DNA of 64,000 nt. It comes from Chlorobiota bacterium (GTDB lineage: Bacteria > Bacteroidota > Ignavibacteria > OLB7). Position numbers and translations under genes: made by a program. Shown here one piece after another: positions 44,374-54,550 of this stretch. The DNA lies in the NCBI GenBank assembly GCA_028287785.1, contig JAQBOZ010000030.1, positions 62,001-126,000 of the forward strand, in the 5' to 3' direction. How positions within the stretch are numbered: the first letter of the stretch is position 1; every line of letters starts with the position of its first letter. The notes under the pieces were generated by a model. It was given only the letters and a program-made list of their open reading frames with translations. It was not told the origin of the DNA and did not search any database.

Positions 44374-46482
44374 TCAATTGTACTGGATCTGATCGGTCGT
44401 CGTCATGCTCGATTCGCCCCCCGTTTCCGTCACCGCCTTCACGCCGTAGCGATAGGTTGCGCCGGAGAATATCTCCGTATCCACGAACTCCGTTGCCGTC
44501 CCATCGAGCGATCGATACATCGTCATCCCCCCCTTGTCGGTCGCCTTGTAGAGATAGATTTTCGTCACCCCGGCCGGCGCGTTCCAGCGAAGCACGATCC
44601 TCTTCCGCTCCCGATCCACCGCCCCCTTGATTCCATCGACGTTGCGTGCCGTTGCCGACGGGTAGACGCGTCCCGATACCACGTTGGAGCGGGGTGAGAG
44701 ATGTCCCGCGTCATCGCGCGCGTCAAGGCTGTACTCGTAGACCACGCCGATGCCGGCGGTGGTGTCGGTGAAGCCGGTAAATGAACGGTCGGCGCCGCGG
44801 GCGACCGGCTTCCAGATCTCCTCGCCGGAGGCTCTTCTGTAGAGGACATGCTCCACCACATCGCTGCTGGGGCTTGGCTTCCAGGCCAGGGTGATGCCGC
44901 GCGCGTCCACCGACATGTCGGAGATCAGCGGCGGGGCGGGGGGGACCACATCGGGCTTCGTGAGCGTGAGGGGGGATGTGAACCCAGAGTGGTTGAAATG
45001 ATTGTCGAGCGCCACCACCTTGTAGTAGATCTCCCTGCTCAATGTCTGGAGCGTGAGCGTATCGGTGAAGGTCGTGTCGTTGGTGATATCGGTGGTGAGC
45101 TGCTGATATTCGTGATCGTCCTGGTTGGCGTAGAAGACGCGATAGCCCTTCAGATCCTTCTCGCCGTTGGCGTTCCAGCGGAGCCGTACAACGCCGTTGG
45201 AGTCCACGTCGCCGGCCAGGCCGGATGGGCTTTCCGGCGCGATGGAGTCGGGGAACATGCCGCGGAGCGCGATCGAGTTGCGGCTGTTGCCGGCCGTGTC
45301 GAAGATCGTGACGACGTAGAAGTATTCGGGGAGATCGCGGACGTTCCGGTCGGTGAACTCCCGCGCATCCTTTGAGAGCATCGTCCCGATCGGCTCGAAC
45401 GGCCCCTCGGGGTTGACCCCCTTGCCGACGCGGAAGCCGGCCATGTCGCCTTCGATGGTGTCGAGCGTCCATGCGATCTTCAGCGACGTTCCATCCACCA
45501 CCTGCGGAAAATCGATCAGCGCCTGCCGTGGCGCCGTGCGGTCGCGTCCCATCGCGGTGATGACCCTGCTCTTCGGCGATGTCTCGCCGAACGCATCGAA
45601 GCCGACCACGCGATACTGAACCGGGCGATAGTTCTCCTCCAGCCTGATCTGATACTGCGCCTCCGCGCCATTCTCCTTCCGCTCCCCGCTGGTGGTGTTC
45701 TCGGCGGCGATGAAGGGGAACCTGTCGAGACGCTGAAAGCTCTTGCCGCCGTCGGTGGAGCGCTCCACGAAGTAGCCGCTGAACGGGACCGCGTGCTCGT
45801 ACTTGTTCCACTTCAGCACAACCTCCTTCTCCCCCTCCGATGCCGTGAGGCTCTCCACGTCAGGCGTCTGCCGCACTTCCCCGGCGGCGACAACGACGGT
45901 GGCCGTATCGATCGGCTGCTCGGGATGGCGCGCCAGCGAGTAGACGCGGTAGATGTAGGTCCTGCTCCGGTCCACGTTCCGGTCCACGAAGCGGAGCCCG
46001 AGCCCGTTGGCGAGGCCGGGGGACATATCGGCGAGCATCAGCCCGAACCCGTGCATGTTCCGCTGCTGGATATACATCTCGTAGATGCTTCCGAACGGAT
46101 CATCGTCGGAGGTGACCGCCTTGCCGTAGAGGGTCTGCACGGCGGCGCCGGCCAGCGTATCCTCCGGCCGGTAGCGCGCCTTCCATTCATCGATCGTCAA
46201 CGGCTTGAGCGGTTGCGGGGTGAGGATCGTTCTGATCGGCGGGGCCCCCTTGGCGCTTTGCAGTTCGATCCGTTCGATCGTATATCCGGCGCTGTTCGCC
46301 ACCTTCCACGCGGCGTCCGTGGTGGTGCCCCAGCGGAGCACCACGGAATCGCCGTAGGCGCGGGCGGCCAGCCGGAGATTGGGGCGAAGCCTGTCGGTCG
46401 TGTCCGTTGCCGTGGTTCCCTGGGCCAGGAGCACGGCGTGTGCCAGCAGCGCCAGCATGAGCGTGAGAAGAATGTATTTCAT
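44374..46482 (-). CDS. Module A: fibronectin type III-like multi-domain envelope protein
   Basis: The 702-residue protein has a signal peptide (MKYILLTLMLALLAHAVLLAQ) and repeated fibronectin-like domains: SVVLRWGTTTDAAWK, KEVVLKWNKYEHAVPFSG, TSLKIAWTLDTIEGDMAG, VVRLRWNANGEKDLKGYRV, KRIVLRWNAPAGVTKIYLYK. It shares GLGLRFVDRNV and YIYRVYSLA with the module B paralog. No sorting domain, lipobox or helix is seen, so a periplasmic or outer-membrane-bound role is likely. It starts 103 bp after the giant protein's stop and is probably the last gene of the module. Confidence 0.8.
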   Translation of the reverse strand: MKYILLTLMLALLAHAVLLAQGTTATDTTDRLRPNLRLAARAYGDSVVLRWGTTTDAAWKVANSAGYTIERIELQSAKGAPPIRTILTPQPLKPLTIDEWKARYRPEDTLAGAAVQTLYGKAVTSDDDPFGSIYEMYIQQRNMHGFGLMLADMSPGLANGLGLRFVDRNVDRSRTYIYRVYSLARHPEQPIDTATVVVAAGEVRQTPDVESLTASEGEKEVVLKWNKYEHAVPFSGYFVERSTDGGKSFQRLDRFPFIAAENTTSGERKENGAEAQYQIRLEENYRPVQYRVVGFDAFGETSPKSRVITAMGRDRTAPRQALIDFPQVVDGTSLKIAWTLDTIEGDMAGFRVGKGVNPEGPFEPIGTMLSKDAREFTDRNVRDLPEYFYVVTIFDTAGNSRNSIALRGMFPDSIAPESPSGLAGDVDSNGVVRLRWNANGEKDLKGYRVFYANQDDHEYQQLTTDITNDTTFTDTLTLQTLSREIYYKVVALDNHFNHSGFTSPLTLTKPDVVPPAPPLISDMSVDARGITLAWKPSPSSDVVEHVLYRRASGEEIWKPVARGADRSFTGFTDTTAGIGVVYEYSLDARDDAGHLSPRSNVVSGRVYPSATARNVDGIKGAVDRERKRIVLRWNAPAGVTKIYLYKATDKGGMTMYRSLDGTATEFVDTEIFSGATYRYGVKAVTETGGESSMTTTDQIQYN

Positions 46483-46585
46483 GAGATTGATTGTTTGCTC
46501 GGGTACGATGTTCCGGTTGCTGATGCGGGTTGGAGAGTGAGGGCCATCCGGGCGGGGAGATATCCCCGGCGGATGGCCCGCGCGC

Positions 46586-49500
46586 TCATTTCGACGGCGG
46601 ATGGAATATGATCGATTTCGGATGGGACTGGCCGTATCCGTAGCTGATATCCACGCGGAAGCTGCCTCCCTGGCTGAGATGCATATCCCAGTAGTATGGG
46701 TTGTTCTCTCCGCCGTGCCCCTCGATCACCGTCTTCGAGTTGGCATCCAGGAAGCTCCACCACTTCGGCTGCATGCTGAAGGAGCTGGGGTTCAGGCCGT
46801 ATCTGCTCATAAGCTCCTTCAGCACCCTGGCCCTGTCCTGCACCAGCACGGTGGGCGCATCGTAGCGGATCAACAGCTTGTTGATCGTATTCTGCTGAAG
46901 GTTCATGTTCTGGTTTGCCATGCCGTTCCCCGGCTTCTTCGGTTCCTCCTCTCCCGCGATCCTGATCGTGCCGGGGTTTCCTCCCGGTCCGGGGCCGATA
47001 TCATCGATCCCCTTCCAGTAGGATGAATTGATCTCCGGGTTGGAGAGCTTCGTTGCCGTGCCGTTGCCGTCGTACCACATGCCGACCGCGTGGGTCGGGA
47101 ACATGGAGTCCGGGATGCTGGAGCCGTTCGTGAGGCGGCTTCCCTCACCATAGGCATCGGCGGCGGGATAGCTGCGGAGGCGGGCCGGATTCAGCTTGTA
47201 GGTGATCGGGTCGTAGGTTGCCGGCGTCAGGACCAGCTTGTCCTTCAGGAACGGGACCCTGATGTAGTCGAAGTAGCTCTCCTCCAACTGAGCCCCGTAC
47301 GGATCGCCGCCGATCTTCGACATATCCACCGCCTCCAGCCGGATGATCGGCTCCACGTAGCGGGTGGTGTTCGGGTTCAGCGTGTAGCTGGTGGCATGCA
47401 GGTCGTACCAGTCCATCGGCTCCTTGCCGACGAGGGCCAGGTTCATCGTGTGGCTGTAATCGCCGGTGCCGGTCGTGACATCCTTCAGATCGTAGCTGGA
47501 GTACTTCTTGTCGAACGTCTCGAACTCGCTCGTCTTACAGGCGAGCTGATAGACCATGAACTCATCATCTCCCAGCTTGATGGCGTTCAGGCGGGCCTGG
47601 CGGATATCGATCGTCTGCTTGTCGCCGATCGACGTGGCGACCGTCGATTTCGATACGCCCGATCCGGTTCCCTTCCCCATGCTTCCGGGGTTCTTCACCT
47701 TCTTCCGCACGATCTGGATGATGTAGATCGTTTTGGGCTTCAGCGTGCCGGGGATATCGTAGGTGACGCGCTTTCTGGCCGCGTCCCATCCCAGCGGCAC
47801 CTCGGAAATCACCTTGCTTCCCGCGCCCACTTCCTGAAACCGTGCCACGTACCTGTAGGAGTAATCGTTGTCAGCCGGCTTCAGATCGCGAACGTTGCTC
47901 GGGAACTGCTTGAAATCGATATGACCGTCGTAGGTCTGCTTGTAGAGATAGTACCGCTGCATCCGGGCGGGGAGCGTGGCGATCACATTGCTGTTCGGGA
48001 AATCCTCCGGCGCGGACGCGGTGGTGAAGTCCTGGCTCATCGAGTCCAGGTGCTCCTTGTCCGGGTTGGCGTTCTCGCCGATCCGCTTCCAGCCGTTCTT
48101 CTCCAGCCTCTCGCCGTAGACCCTTGCGGTCATCCGGTACTTCGTCACTTCGTCCAGCATGTCGTCAGGGGAGAAGAGGGAGGAGAAGCCCTTGTTTGCC
48201 AGCTCGTGGGTTCCCGCCACCTTCGCCTTGGTTTTCTGATTGACGATATCGATGCTCTTCACGCCGAAGCGGAAGGTGTTCACCGTGATATCCCCCTTGT
48301 CGTTCGCCACGTCCACCGCCACGGCCTCGCCGATCGGCAGGTTGTAGACCACCTCGGGGTAGGAGAAGACATCGGCGCTGTCCCCCTTCGGGTTGATCTC
48401 GCTGATCACCTTCACGCCGCCGAACGGATCGCCGGAGTTCGGATCGCAGTAATCACCGTACTTGAACTTGAAGTTGCAGTGGCCGGAGAGGAGGCCGTTG
48501 AGCGCGGAGTATTTGCCGCTCACCTCTCCCTGCATCCATGTCGGGTTCGGAAGCCCCGCCTTCAGACCGGCGAAGAGCCCCACCTTGAAGAGGCTGACAT
48601 CGGCCTTCAGGAACCAGAGGTTGATGGCGAGGCCCACTTCCGCCTCCAGGCCGGCGTAGACCTGGCCGGTGGCGTACCATCCGTTCAGCCCCATCTTCCC
48701 GTTCGCGAACTCGCACGTCTGGTCCAGATCGAGTATGGAGATATCATAGCCGAAGCTGATGGCGATCTGCGCGTAGAAGATCAGGAACTTCAGACGGCCG
48801 GTGTTGATATCGAGCTGCTGTCCCAGCGCGAACCCGGTGCCGTTGCTCACCGCCGCTTTCCGCGGGTTGGCGTTGTTGAAGCTGGGAAGTTCCTGCTGGA
48901 AGTTGATAGGCTCGGTCGGCAGCGCGGGCATCCCCGGAAGGCTGTTCTTGCCGAGCATGAGATAGGAGTTGATATCCACCAGGCCGAGCACCTTCAGCTT
49001 GATCCGGTCATCCGGCTCGCCCAGCTTGATGAACCATTTGTGCTTGCTGAAGTGGATCATCGCCGCGCCGCCCCCCTCGATCAGCGAGAGCTTTCCGGCC
49101 TTCAGGTTGATATGCACGTCCAGCTTGCCGTCGAACGCGGCGCTGTCGGCCGAGTACTTGAACATCACGCCGGCCCAGACCAGCGCCTTGTCCTTGGCCG
49201 GCCGCGCCTTCGGGTCCGGCACCGTCACGAAATATCCGTTGCCGGAAAGGCTGATCTCGTTCAGCCCGCCCCCCTGGAAGAACGATGCCTCCAGCGTGAC
49301 ATCGCCGTTGAAGGCGTTGGGCCTGGGCATGGTCCCCATCACCAGCGTGGCCTTGAATCCGAGGGCGATCTTGGAGCTGGGGAGATAGGTTACGCCGGTG
49401 TTGGTCTGCCCGGCCTCCTCCTGCTTGAACTTGGATGCGCTGTTGGGATCTCCCTCAAGGCTGGCCGCGACCGGGACCACCGCCTGTGGCTTCATATGGT

Positions 49501-52500
49501 AGTACGCCCCGCCGCCGAAGCCGTAGATGCCGAACCCCGGAAACACCGGAATTCCCTCGCCCATCACCGCCATCGCGTCCACGTACCAGTAGCGGTAGGT
49601 GCTGTTGTTCTGGTAGTTCGTGCTGCCGAACTGCACGGTTGCCGAAAGGGTGACCAGCGGTCGGAAGGCCACCTTGATAGCGCCGCGAAACCCATCGCCG
49701 AAGGTCGGATCTCCCTTGTAGAGATCGATCTTCCCCTCCATGTCGCAGCTTGCCACGCTCGCCTTGATGTTGATCGATTCCAGCGTCGGCGCGGCCGGCA
49801 CCCAGGTCTGCTTGCCATCCTGCTGGTTCATCTTCCCCCAGAGAGTGAAGGTGGTTCCGCCCGAGATCGCGCTCTCCGCGTTGCCGTCCAGCCCCACATG
49901 GAAGCCCAGCGTCAGCCCCGCCTTGGTCCCATCCTCCGCGAACTTCACCTGAACCCCATCCTCGGGTTTGATGGAGACCGGAAACCCGGCGAAGAACTTC
50001 TGTGGGCTTGCGAACTTGAAGAGTGAGGCGGAGAGATACGGCTTTCTGTTCTGAACCGTGAAGTCCTCGAACTCCATCCCGGGGATCTTTACGCTTACCC
50101 CTTTCAGCTCCACGAACTTCTTGTCGATCGATATCCCTCCGCTCAGCGTGGCCTTCACCGTCACGTCGTTGCCGGCGGAGGTGATGCCGATGCTGGAGCC
50201 GTCGGCGATCGTCAGCTTCGCCCCCCACATATCCACGTCGATATCGCCGATGTTCTCCACCTGGAAGGTGGTCTTCACGCTGTCGTTCGCGCTGGCGATC
50301 AGGCAGTTGTAGCCGATCTGCGTGGAGGTGATCGGCATCTTCAGCTTGCCGTTGAACGCCCCCTTGGTCAGCGAGTTATTCACCACGCCCAGCTCGATCT
50401 TCTCCATCGAGAAGGCCCATCCTCCCACATCACCGGAGCCGATATCGAACACCGGCGCCACCGATGCCGTGCCGGTGAAGCCCTGCCTGTTGATGAACGC
50501 GTCTGCCAGCGCAATCTCCACGGCCTTTCCGTTCTTCTTCAGGTAGTTCGGAAGCGTGGCCTTGATCTCCTTGAAATAGAAGCCGCGCCAGTCATTTCCG
50601 GTGCCGCCGTTATAGTTGGCGGGGAAGGCCATTCCATCGGCGTTGCGGGTGTCGGAGAAATCGAGCACCACTTTGTTGAAGGAGAGCTTCAGCCCTTTCA
50701 ATCCCTTGATCGTAAATGGGTCCATGGTGATCTCGCCGAGGAGATCGCCCCACGATTTCGCGTTGGAGAATGTGAACGTCGCCTTCACCAGCCCGGCTCC
50801 GTTCGCCTTCTCGATCAGGGTGCTCTTGAAGGTGAAGAAGCCGTCGATCTGCATCTCCCTGTATCCCTCGCAGTCCCAGCGGACGTAGGTGCCGCCGTCG
50901 TTTCCGCCGGCCGCCTTCAGGGTCATGTCGATGTTCGCTCCCCACGGGAAGGTCCTGTCCTTGCCGAGCATCGTCAGCTTCTGGAGCCCGCCCATAGAAA
51001 GGCCGGTGGGGTGGAAGCAGATATTCTTCTGGCCGAACGCGAGGATCTGATTCTCCGCCTCCGGGATCGGCATCTCCAGAAACGCGTTCATCCGCGCGCC
51101 GTCCGGGGCGAACTCGATGGCGGCGATATCCACCATCTCGAGCTGGCTGTTCACGATCTTCTTCCACGCGAACGGCAGCCCCTGCGCGTCGGCATTGACG
51201 AACTTGTCGATGTACTTCTCGTTCGTCTTCACGTACTCCGTCATATCCTTCACCTTGTCGGCGGCCAGGTTCGCCAGATCGCCCTGGAGGTTCTTCAGGG
51301 CCTGATCCACCTGCGCTCCGGGGTCGTACGCGCCGATCGCCCTGCCGGCGTAGACCTTGTTGTCGGGGTTCACCTTCAGCCCCTGGAACGTCGCCTTCAG
51401 CTTCGTCTTGAAGATCGGCGCGTCGATCGTTCCCTCGCCGCTCAGGTTCCCGGCCGATGCGGAGCTGAGGCTTGTGAGCTTCAGCGTGAAGTAGCCTATC
51501 TGCACCTCATCCCCCACATTGTATGTGGTGTTGCTCGGGACGGCGGCCGGGGGAGGCTGAGGGGCGCAACTGAGGGCGGTGCAGGGATCGGCGTAATCCT
51601 CCTGCACATCCTTCTTCTCATTCTGATCGGCGGAATCCTTCTTCGGGATATCGTTCTGGTTTGCCGCGCCGTAGCGGAAGAAGCAGACCACGCTGTTGCC
51701 GTTGTTCTTGAAATAGAGATCCTTGCCGTTCCCCTTGTTCCGCGCCGTGACGCGGACCGCGTACTTCCTGCCGGTTTCCAGTTTCGGCGCCGCGGCATCG
51801 TAGAGAAACGATGTTCCCTGCACGGTCTTCTCGAAGAACGGAGGATCGGTTGCCGCGTTCATCGCCTGGTTCGGGGCGATATCCTGCGGGATCATCTCCA
51901 CGATCTTCAGATTATACTCCACCTTCGTTGGCGGGGCCCCCGCCGGGAGCGTCCAGCTGAAGAGAATGCTCTGCGGCGTCTTGGGGATAACCGTGCCGCC
52001 GCATGACGGCTGGAGGATCGATGGCGGCTCCAGATGGGTGATCGTAAAGCCCGCGCATCCTGATGGGGACGGCCCCGATCGCGCTGCGCCGGTGTTGTAA
52101 TCCACCGCCTGAAGGCAGAGGGAGTAATCCCCCTCCGGCAGCCCGTTCCCCTGAATCACCGCCTGCTTGGAGATGCCGCTGAACTGGAGCACGTCGGGAT
52201 CGAAATACTCCTTCAACTGGGCTCCCATCAGCACCTTCACCTGGTTGGGCCCCAGCGCTATCGGCGCGGCCGGGATAAAGCTCTTCGGGATCGTCACCGC
52301 GATGCCGTTCTCCCCCTTTACCTGCCCCACCAGGCGCACGCTCTGCGGCGTCGCCTTCTTGTTGATCAGGGTCACCACGATCTTGTTATCGAGCCCCACA
52401 TAATCAGAGAGGTACGGCGAATACGGCGGCTTGACCAGCGTGGTCACGGTCACGTCGTCCTGTGCCCGCGCCTCCTGGGCGAGCGTGATCGCAAGGAGCG

Positions 52501-52540
52501 CCAGAACGCACGCCGCCAGCGATTTAAAAAGTGTACGCAT
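46586..52540 (-). CDS. Module A: giant secreted protein (1984 residues)
   Basis: After a signal peptide (MRTLFKSLAACVLALLAITLAQEARA) come an Ig-like domain with PPYSPYLSDYVG, GLPEGDYSLCLQAVD and PPSILQPSCGG, a charged linker (about 310-335), and a very long beta-rich region. Paralog-matching segments are DPTFGDGFRGAIKVAF, STYRYWYVDAMAVMG, GMNGWYA-equivalent LNGWYATGQVYAGLEAEVG and LPNPTWMQGEVSGKYS. About 400 further residues at the C-terminus (nt 46586-47900) are not present in the module B protein, and they contain several tyrosine-rich strands. The start overlaps the barrel stop by 17 bp. No characterised family is recognised with certainty. Confidence 0.78.
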   Translation of the reverse strand: MRTLFKSLAACVLALLAITLAQEARAQDDVTVTTLVKPPYSPYLSDYVGLDNKIVVTLINKKATPQSVRLVGQVKGENGIAVTIPKSFIPAAPIALGPNQVKVLMGAQLKEYFDPDVLQFSGISKQAVIQGNGLPEGDYSLCLQAVDYNTGAARSGPSPSGCAGFTITHLEPPSILQPSCGGTVIPKTPQSILFSWTLPAGAPPTKVEYNLKIVEMIPQDIAPNQAMNAATDPPFFEKTVQGTSFLYDAAAPKLETGRKYAVRVTARNKGNGKDLYFKNNGNSVVCFFRYGAANQNDIPKKDSADQNEKKDVQEDYADPCTALSCAPQPPPAAVPSNTTYNVGDEVQIGYFTLKLTSLSSASAGNLSGEGTIDAPIFKTKLKATFQGLKVNPDNKVYAGRAIGAYDPGAQVDQALKNLQGDLANLAADKVKDMTEYVKTNEKYIDKFVNADAQGLPFAWKKIVNSQLEMVDIAAIEFAPDGARMNAFLEMPIPEAENQILAFGQKNICFHPTGLSMGGLQKLTMLGKDRTFPWGANIDMTLKAAGGNDGGTYVRWDCEGYREMQIDGFFTFKSTLIEKANGAGLVKATFTFSNAKSWGDLLGEITMDPFTIKGLKGLKLSFNKVVLDFSDTRNADGMAFPANYNGGTGNDWRGFYFKEIKATLPNYLKKNGKAVEIALADAFINRQGFTGTASVAPVFDIGSGDVGGWAFSMEKIELGVVNNSLTKGAFNGKLKMPITSTQIGYNCLIASANDSVKTTFQVENIGDIDVDMWGAKLTIADGSSIGITSAGNDVTVKATLSGGISIDKKFVELKGVSVKIPGMEFEDFTVQNRKPYLSASLFKFASPQKFFAGFPVSIKPEDGVQVKFAEDGTKAGLTLGFHVGLDGNAESAISGGTTFTLWGKMNQQDGKQTWVPAAPTLESINIKASVASCDMEGKIDLYKGDPTFGDGFRGAIKVAFRPLVTLSATVQFGSTNYQNNSTYRYWYVDAMAVMGEGIPVFPGFGIYGFGGGAYYHMKPQAVVPVAASLEGDPNSASKFKQEEAGQTNTGVTYLPSSKIALGFKATLVMGTMPRPNAFNGDVTLEASFFQGGGLNEISLSGNGYFVTVPDPKARPAKDKALVWAGVMFKYSADSAAFDGKLDVHINLKAGKLSLIEGGGAAMIHFSKHKWFIKLGEPDDRIKLKVLGLVDINSYLMLGKNSLPGMPALPTEPINFQQELPSFNNANPRKAAVSNGTGFALGQQLDINTGRLKFLIFYAQIAISFGYDISILDLDQTCEFANGKMGLNGWYATGQVYAGLEAEVGLAINLWFLKADVSLFKVGLFAGLKAGLPNPTWMQGEVSGKYSALNGLLSGHCNFKFKYGDYCDPNSGDPFGGVKVISEINPKGDSADVFSYPEVVYNLPIGEAVAVDVANDKGDITVNTFRFGVKSIDIVNQKTKAKVAGTHELANKGFSSLFSPDDMLDEVTKYRMTARVYGERLEKNGWKRIGENANPDKEHLDSMSQDFTTASAPEDFPNSNVIATLPARMQRYYLYKQTYDGHIDFKQFPSNVRDLKPADNDYSYRYVARFQEVGAGSKVISEVPLGWDAARKRVTYDIPGTLKPKTIYIIQIVRKKVKNPGSMGKGTGSGVSKSTVATSIGDKQTIDIRQARLNAIKLGDDEFMVYQLACKTSEFETFDKKYSSYDLKDVTTGTGDYSHTMNLALVGKEPMDWYDLHATSYTLNPNTTRYVEPIIRLEAVDMSKIGGDPYGAQLEESYFDYIRVPFLKDKLVLTPATYDPITYKLNPARLRSYPAADAYGEGSRLTNGSSIPDSMFPTHAVGMWYDGNGTATKLSNPEINSSYWKGIDDIGPGPGGNPGTIRIAGEEEPKKPGNGMANQNMNLQQNTINKLLIRYDAPTVLVQDRARVLKELMSRYGLNPSSFSMQPKWWSFLDANSKTVIEGHGGENNPYYWDMHLSQGGSFRVDISYGYGQSHPKSIIFHPPSK

Positions 52541-54218
52541 AGCTCAGCACTGTGATGTATTCATGAATGGACCGGCGCACCGCATCCGACGCGCTCGATG
52601 TTGTCAGCGAAAGGTTGAGGTTGATGGTCTGATGTTCGTCCGGACGCCATACGCCGCCGGCACCGGCGTTCACGGTGTTTCCGGCGGGGAAGAGGGAGAG
52701 CCCCAGCGATCCGTTCAGGCTCACCTTCCTGCCGGCGAGCCCCTTGCTGCCGGCCAGCGCGAACCCCGTGCTCCCGTAGGTTCCCCCCACGTTGGCAAGG
52801 CTGTTCCTGCTCACCGACGCGGTGATGCCGGCATCGGCCGGGGGGAGCGAAAGCGTGTAGGAGATATCGGCGCCGAGCGATGTGTACTCGGAGTATTCCG
52901 CGGTGAACGCGTTGCCGTCGATCAACCCCTGATAGCTCACCGAGCCCTGGAAGCTGTGGGCGATTGCGCTGTCGTCGATGCTGTAGCGCGGGCTTATCAC
53001 CAGCGACGGGTTCCGTTGCGCCATCCTGATGGTGTCGTTCAGGGGGATCGTTCCGGCCCGCTGCGAGGTGAGCAGATCGCCTGCCTGAAGCGTAAGCCCG
53101 AACGGCCCGGCGGGGGAGTACGATGCGGTCAGCATCGGGGAGATGCGCTGTGTGGTGGCGCGCTTCTTCCCCTGAATGTTATCGTGCTGGAACCCCAGCG
53201 ATCCATTCAGATAGAGAGTGTTGTCCAGCAGCGCGATGGCCGGCGTAAGGGTCACGCTTTCCAGATCGCCGCTCAGATAATAGGCTCCCATCGACTTGTA
53301 ATCGGGATCGATTCGCGAGTAGATTGCGCCAAGATTGAATGTTCCTATATTGAACGACAGCCCCGCCGTCAGCGCCATGCACAGCTGCGTGGAGGTCCGT
53401 GGAGGGATGGCATCGCTGAGGATTTCCACATCGGAGGCGTTCAGTTTGTCGGAGCGGGTGTCGCGGGTGTAGTCGCTGATCGCGAAGTCGCCGTAGATGC
53501 CCAGCCCCTGAACGAGGGTGGCCCTGCCGCTTGCTCCCAGCACCAGGTTTTCCGCCGGACGGACATCGCTGCCGATGGGGATCGTTCGGAGGGAGCCGGC
53601 ATCGTCAGCCGCCTTCAGCATGATCAGGTCGATGTGATTGGCCTCGCTCCCATAGCCGATCCGCCCGCTGAACCCGTTGCGCTGATACGCCGGCGCCACC
53701 GATGGCCTTGTGGTATCCTCCTCCACCGCCCGGTTCAGCCGCCCGGCGATGAACCCGAGCCGGAAGTCGCCGGGGTTCAGCTCGATGCCGCCACCCAGCA
53801 TCTGGTAGCCGGCAAGGGTGTAGGGGGAGAATGTCAGGTTGCGATAGCCGAGATGCGCGGTGATCCACTTGTAGTGCGGGCTTACCCCGAACTGATTGAA
53901 CGGCTGGCTCAGGCTCCTGTCCTGCTCGCTCAGCGTGAAGGAGAATGGAAGGTCCAGATCGTAGATGTTCACATCCACCGAGCCGGTCAGGGAATAGGAG
54001 AACGGGGAGCGGCGACGGGCGATTCCGTCGGAAGCATAGGCAACGCCCCGTCCGGCAACCGACCCGGCCACCGTCACGGCCGGCTTCTCTCCGATCCCTT
54101 CCAGATCCTGTGCCGCCAGCCTTCCGCCACCGGGCGCCAGAAGGAGCGCAACGGCCGCTATTCCTCCCCGATGGAGAAGCCGTTTGATGGTTCGACGATG
54201 ATCGTGTGCTCTCTTCAT
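52524..54218 (-). CDS. Module A: outer-membrane beta-barrel-like protein
   Basis: The protein is 564 residues from ATG 54218, which follows AGAGGCA. A basic N-terminus precedes a hydrophobic segment (GGIAAVALLLAPGGGRLAAQ). The rest alternates strands and ends in an aromatic YAYTF, typical of an outer-membrane barrel. Segments comparable to the module B barrel are FGVSPHYKWITAHLGY, LGGGIELNPGDFRLGFIAG and YGSEANHIDLIMLKA. It begins module A; the stop codon overlaps the giant protein's start by 17 bp, so translational coupling is likely. Confidence 0.78.
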   Translation of the reverse strand: MKRAHDHRRTIKRLLHRGGIAAVALLLAPGGGRLAAQDLEGIGEKPAVTVAGSVAGRGVAYASDGIARRRSPFSYSLTGSVDVNIYDLDLPFSFTLSEQDRSLSQPFNQFGVSPHYKWITAHLGYRNLTFSPYTLAGYQMLGGGIELNPGDFRLGFIAGRLNRAVEEDTTRPSVAPAYQRNGFSGRIGYGSEANHIDLIMLKAADDAGSLRTIPIGSDVRPAENLVLGASGRATLVQGLGIYGDFAISDYTRDTRSDKLNASDVEILSDAIPPRTSTQLCMALTAGLSFNIGTFNLGAIYSRIDPDYKSMGAYYLSGDLESVTLTPAIALLDNTLYLNGSLGFQHDNIQGKKRATTQRISPMLTASYSPAGPFGLTLQAGDLLTSQRAGTIPLNDTIRMAQRNPSLVISPRYSIDDSAIAHSFQGSVSYQGLIDGNAFTAEYSEYTSLGADISYTLSLPPADAGITASVSRNSLANVGGTYGSTGFALAGSKGLAGRKVSLNGSLGLSLFPAGNTVNAGAGGVWRPDEHQTINLNLSLTTSSASDAVRRSIHEYITVLSYAYTF

Positions 54219-54550
54219 TGCCTCTGTTCCCGTGATTCCACTCCGGCCGATGCATCGGCTCCACAGTATGGCTATCAATGTAGGCGAGGGTGGTTGCGGC
54301 AGCGATCCGTGGCGACCACGCGGCGGAAGAGAGTTGAGCGGTTTGAAGAAATATCGGCCACGGTTCCGGCCGTTCCCGGCCACGCTTCGCGGAACCCGCG
54401 TTTTTCGCCGGAAAACAGCCGTGGTGGTGAAAGCCCGGAATATCAGTTATCCGGTGGTGGATTGCCGACCGGGCACCCGGATGCCCTCCCCGCTGACAAC
54501 CGGCGGCGGCCGGTTGTCGATTGTGAGATCCTCATGAATCTGGAAGAGAG
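54219..54550. other. Divergent region between module A and the STAND/SARP regulator
   Basis: These 332 bp hold the start of module A and the leader of the regulator gene (GGAAGAGAG before ATG 54551). I see no gene. It is a natural place for an operator if the regulator controls module A. Confidence 0.5.

Noticed and set aside
47090-50026. A plus-strand open frame of about 980 codons antisense to the module A giant gene
   Set aside because: Antisense shadow of a high-GC coding region; no recognisable domain and poor start context.
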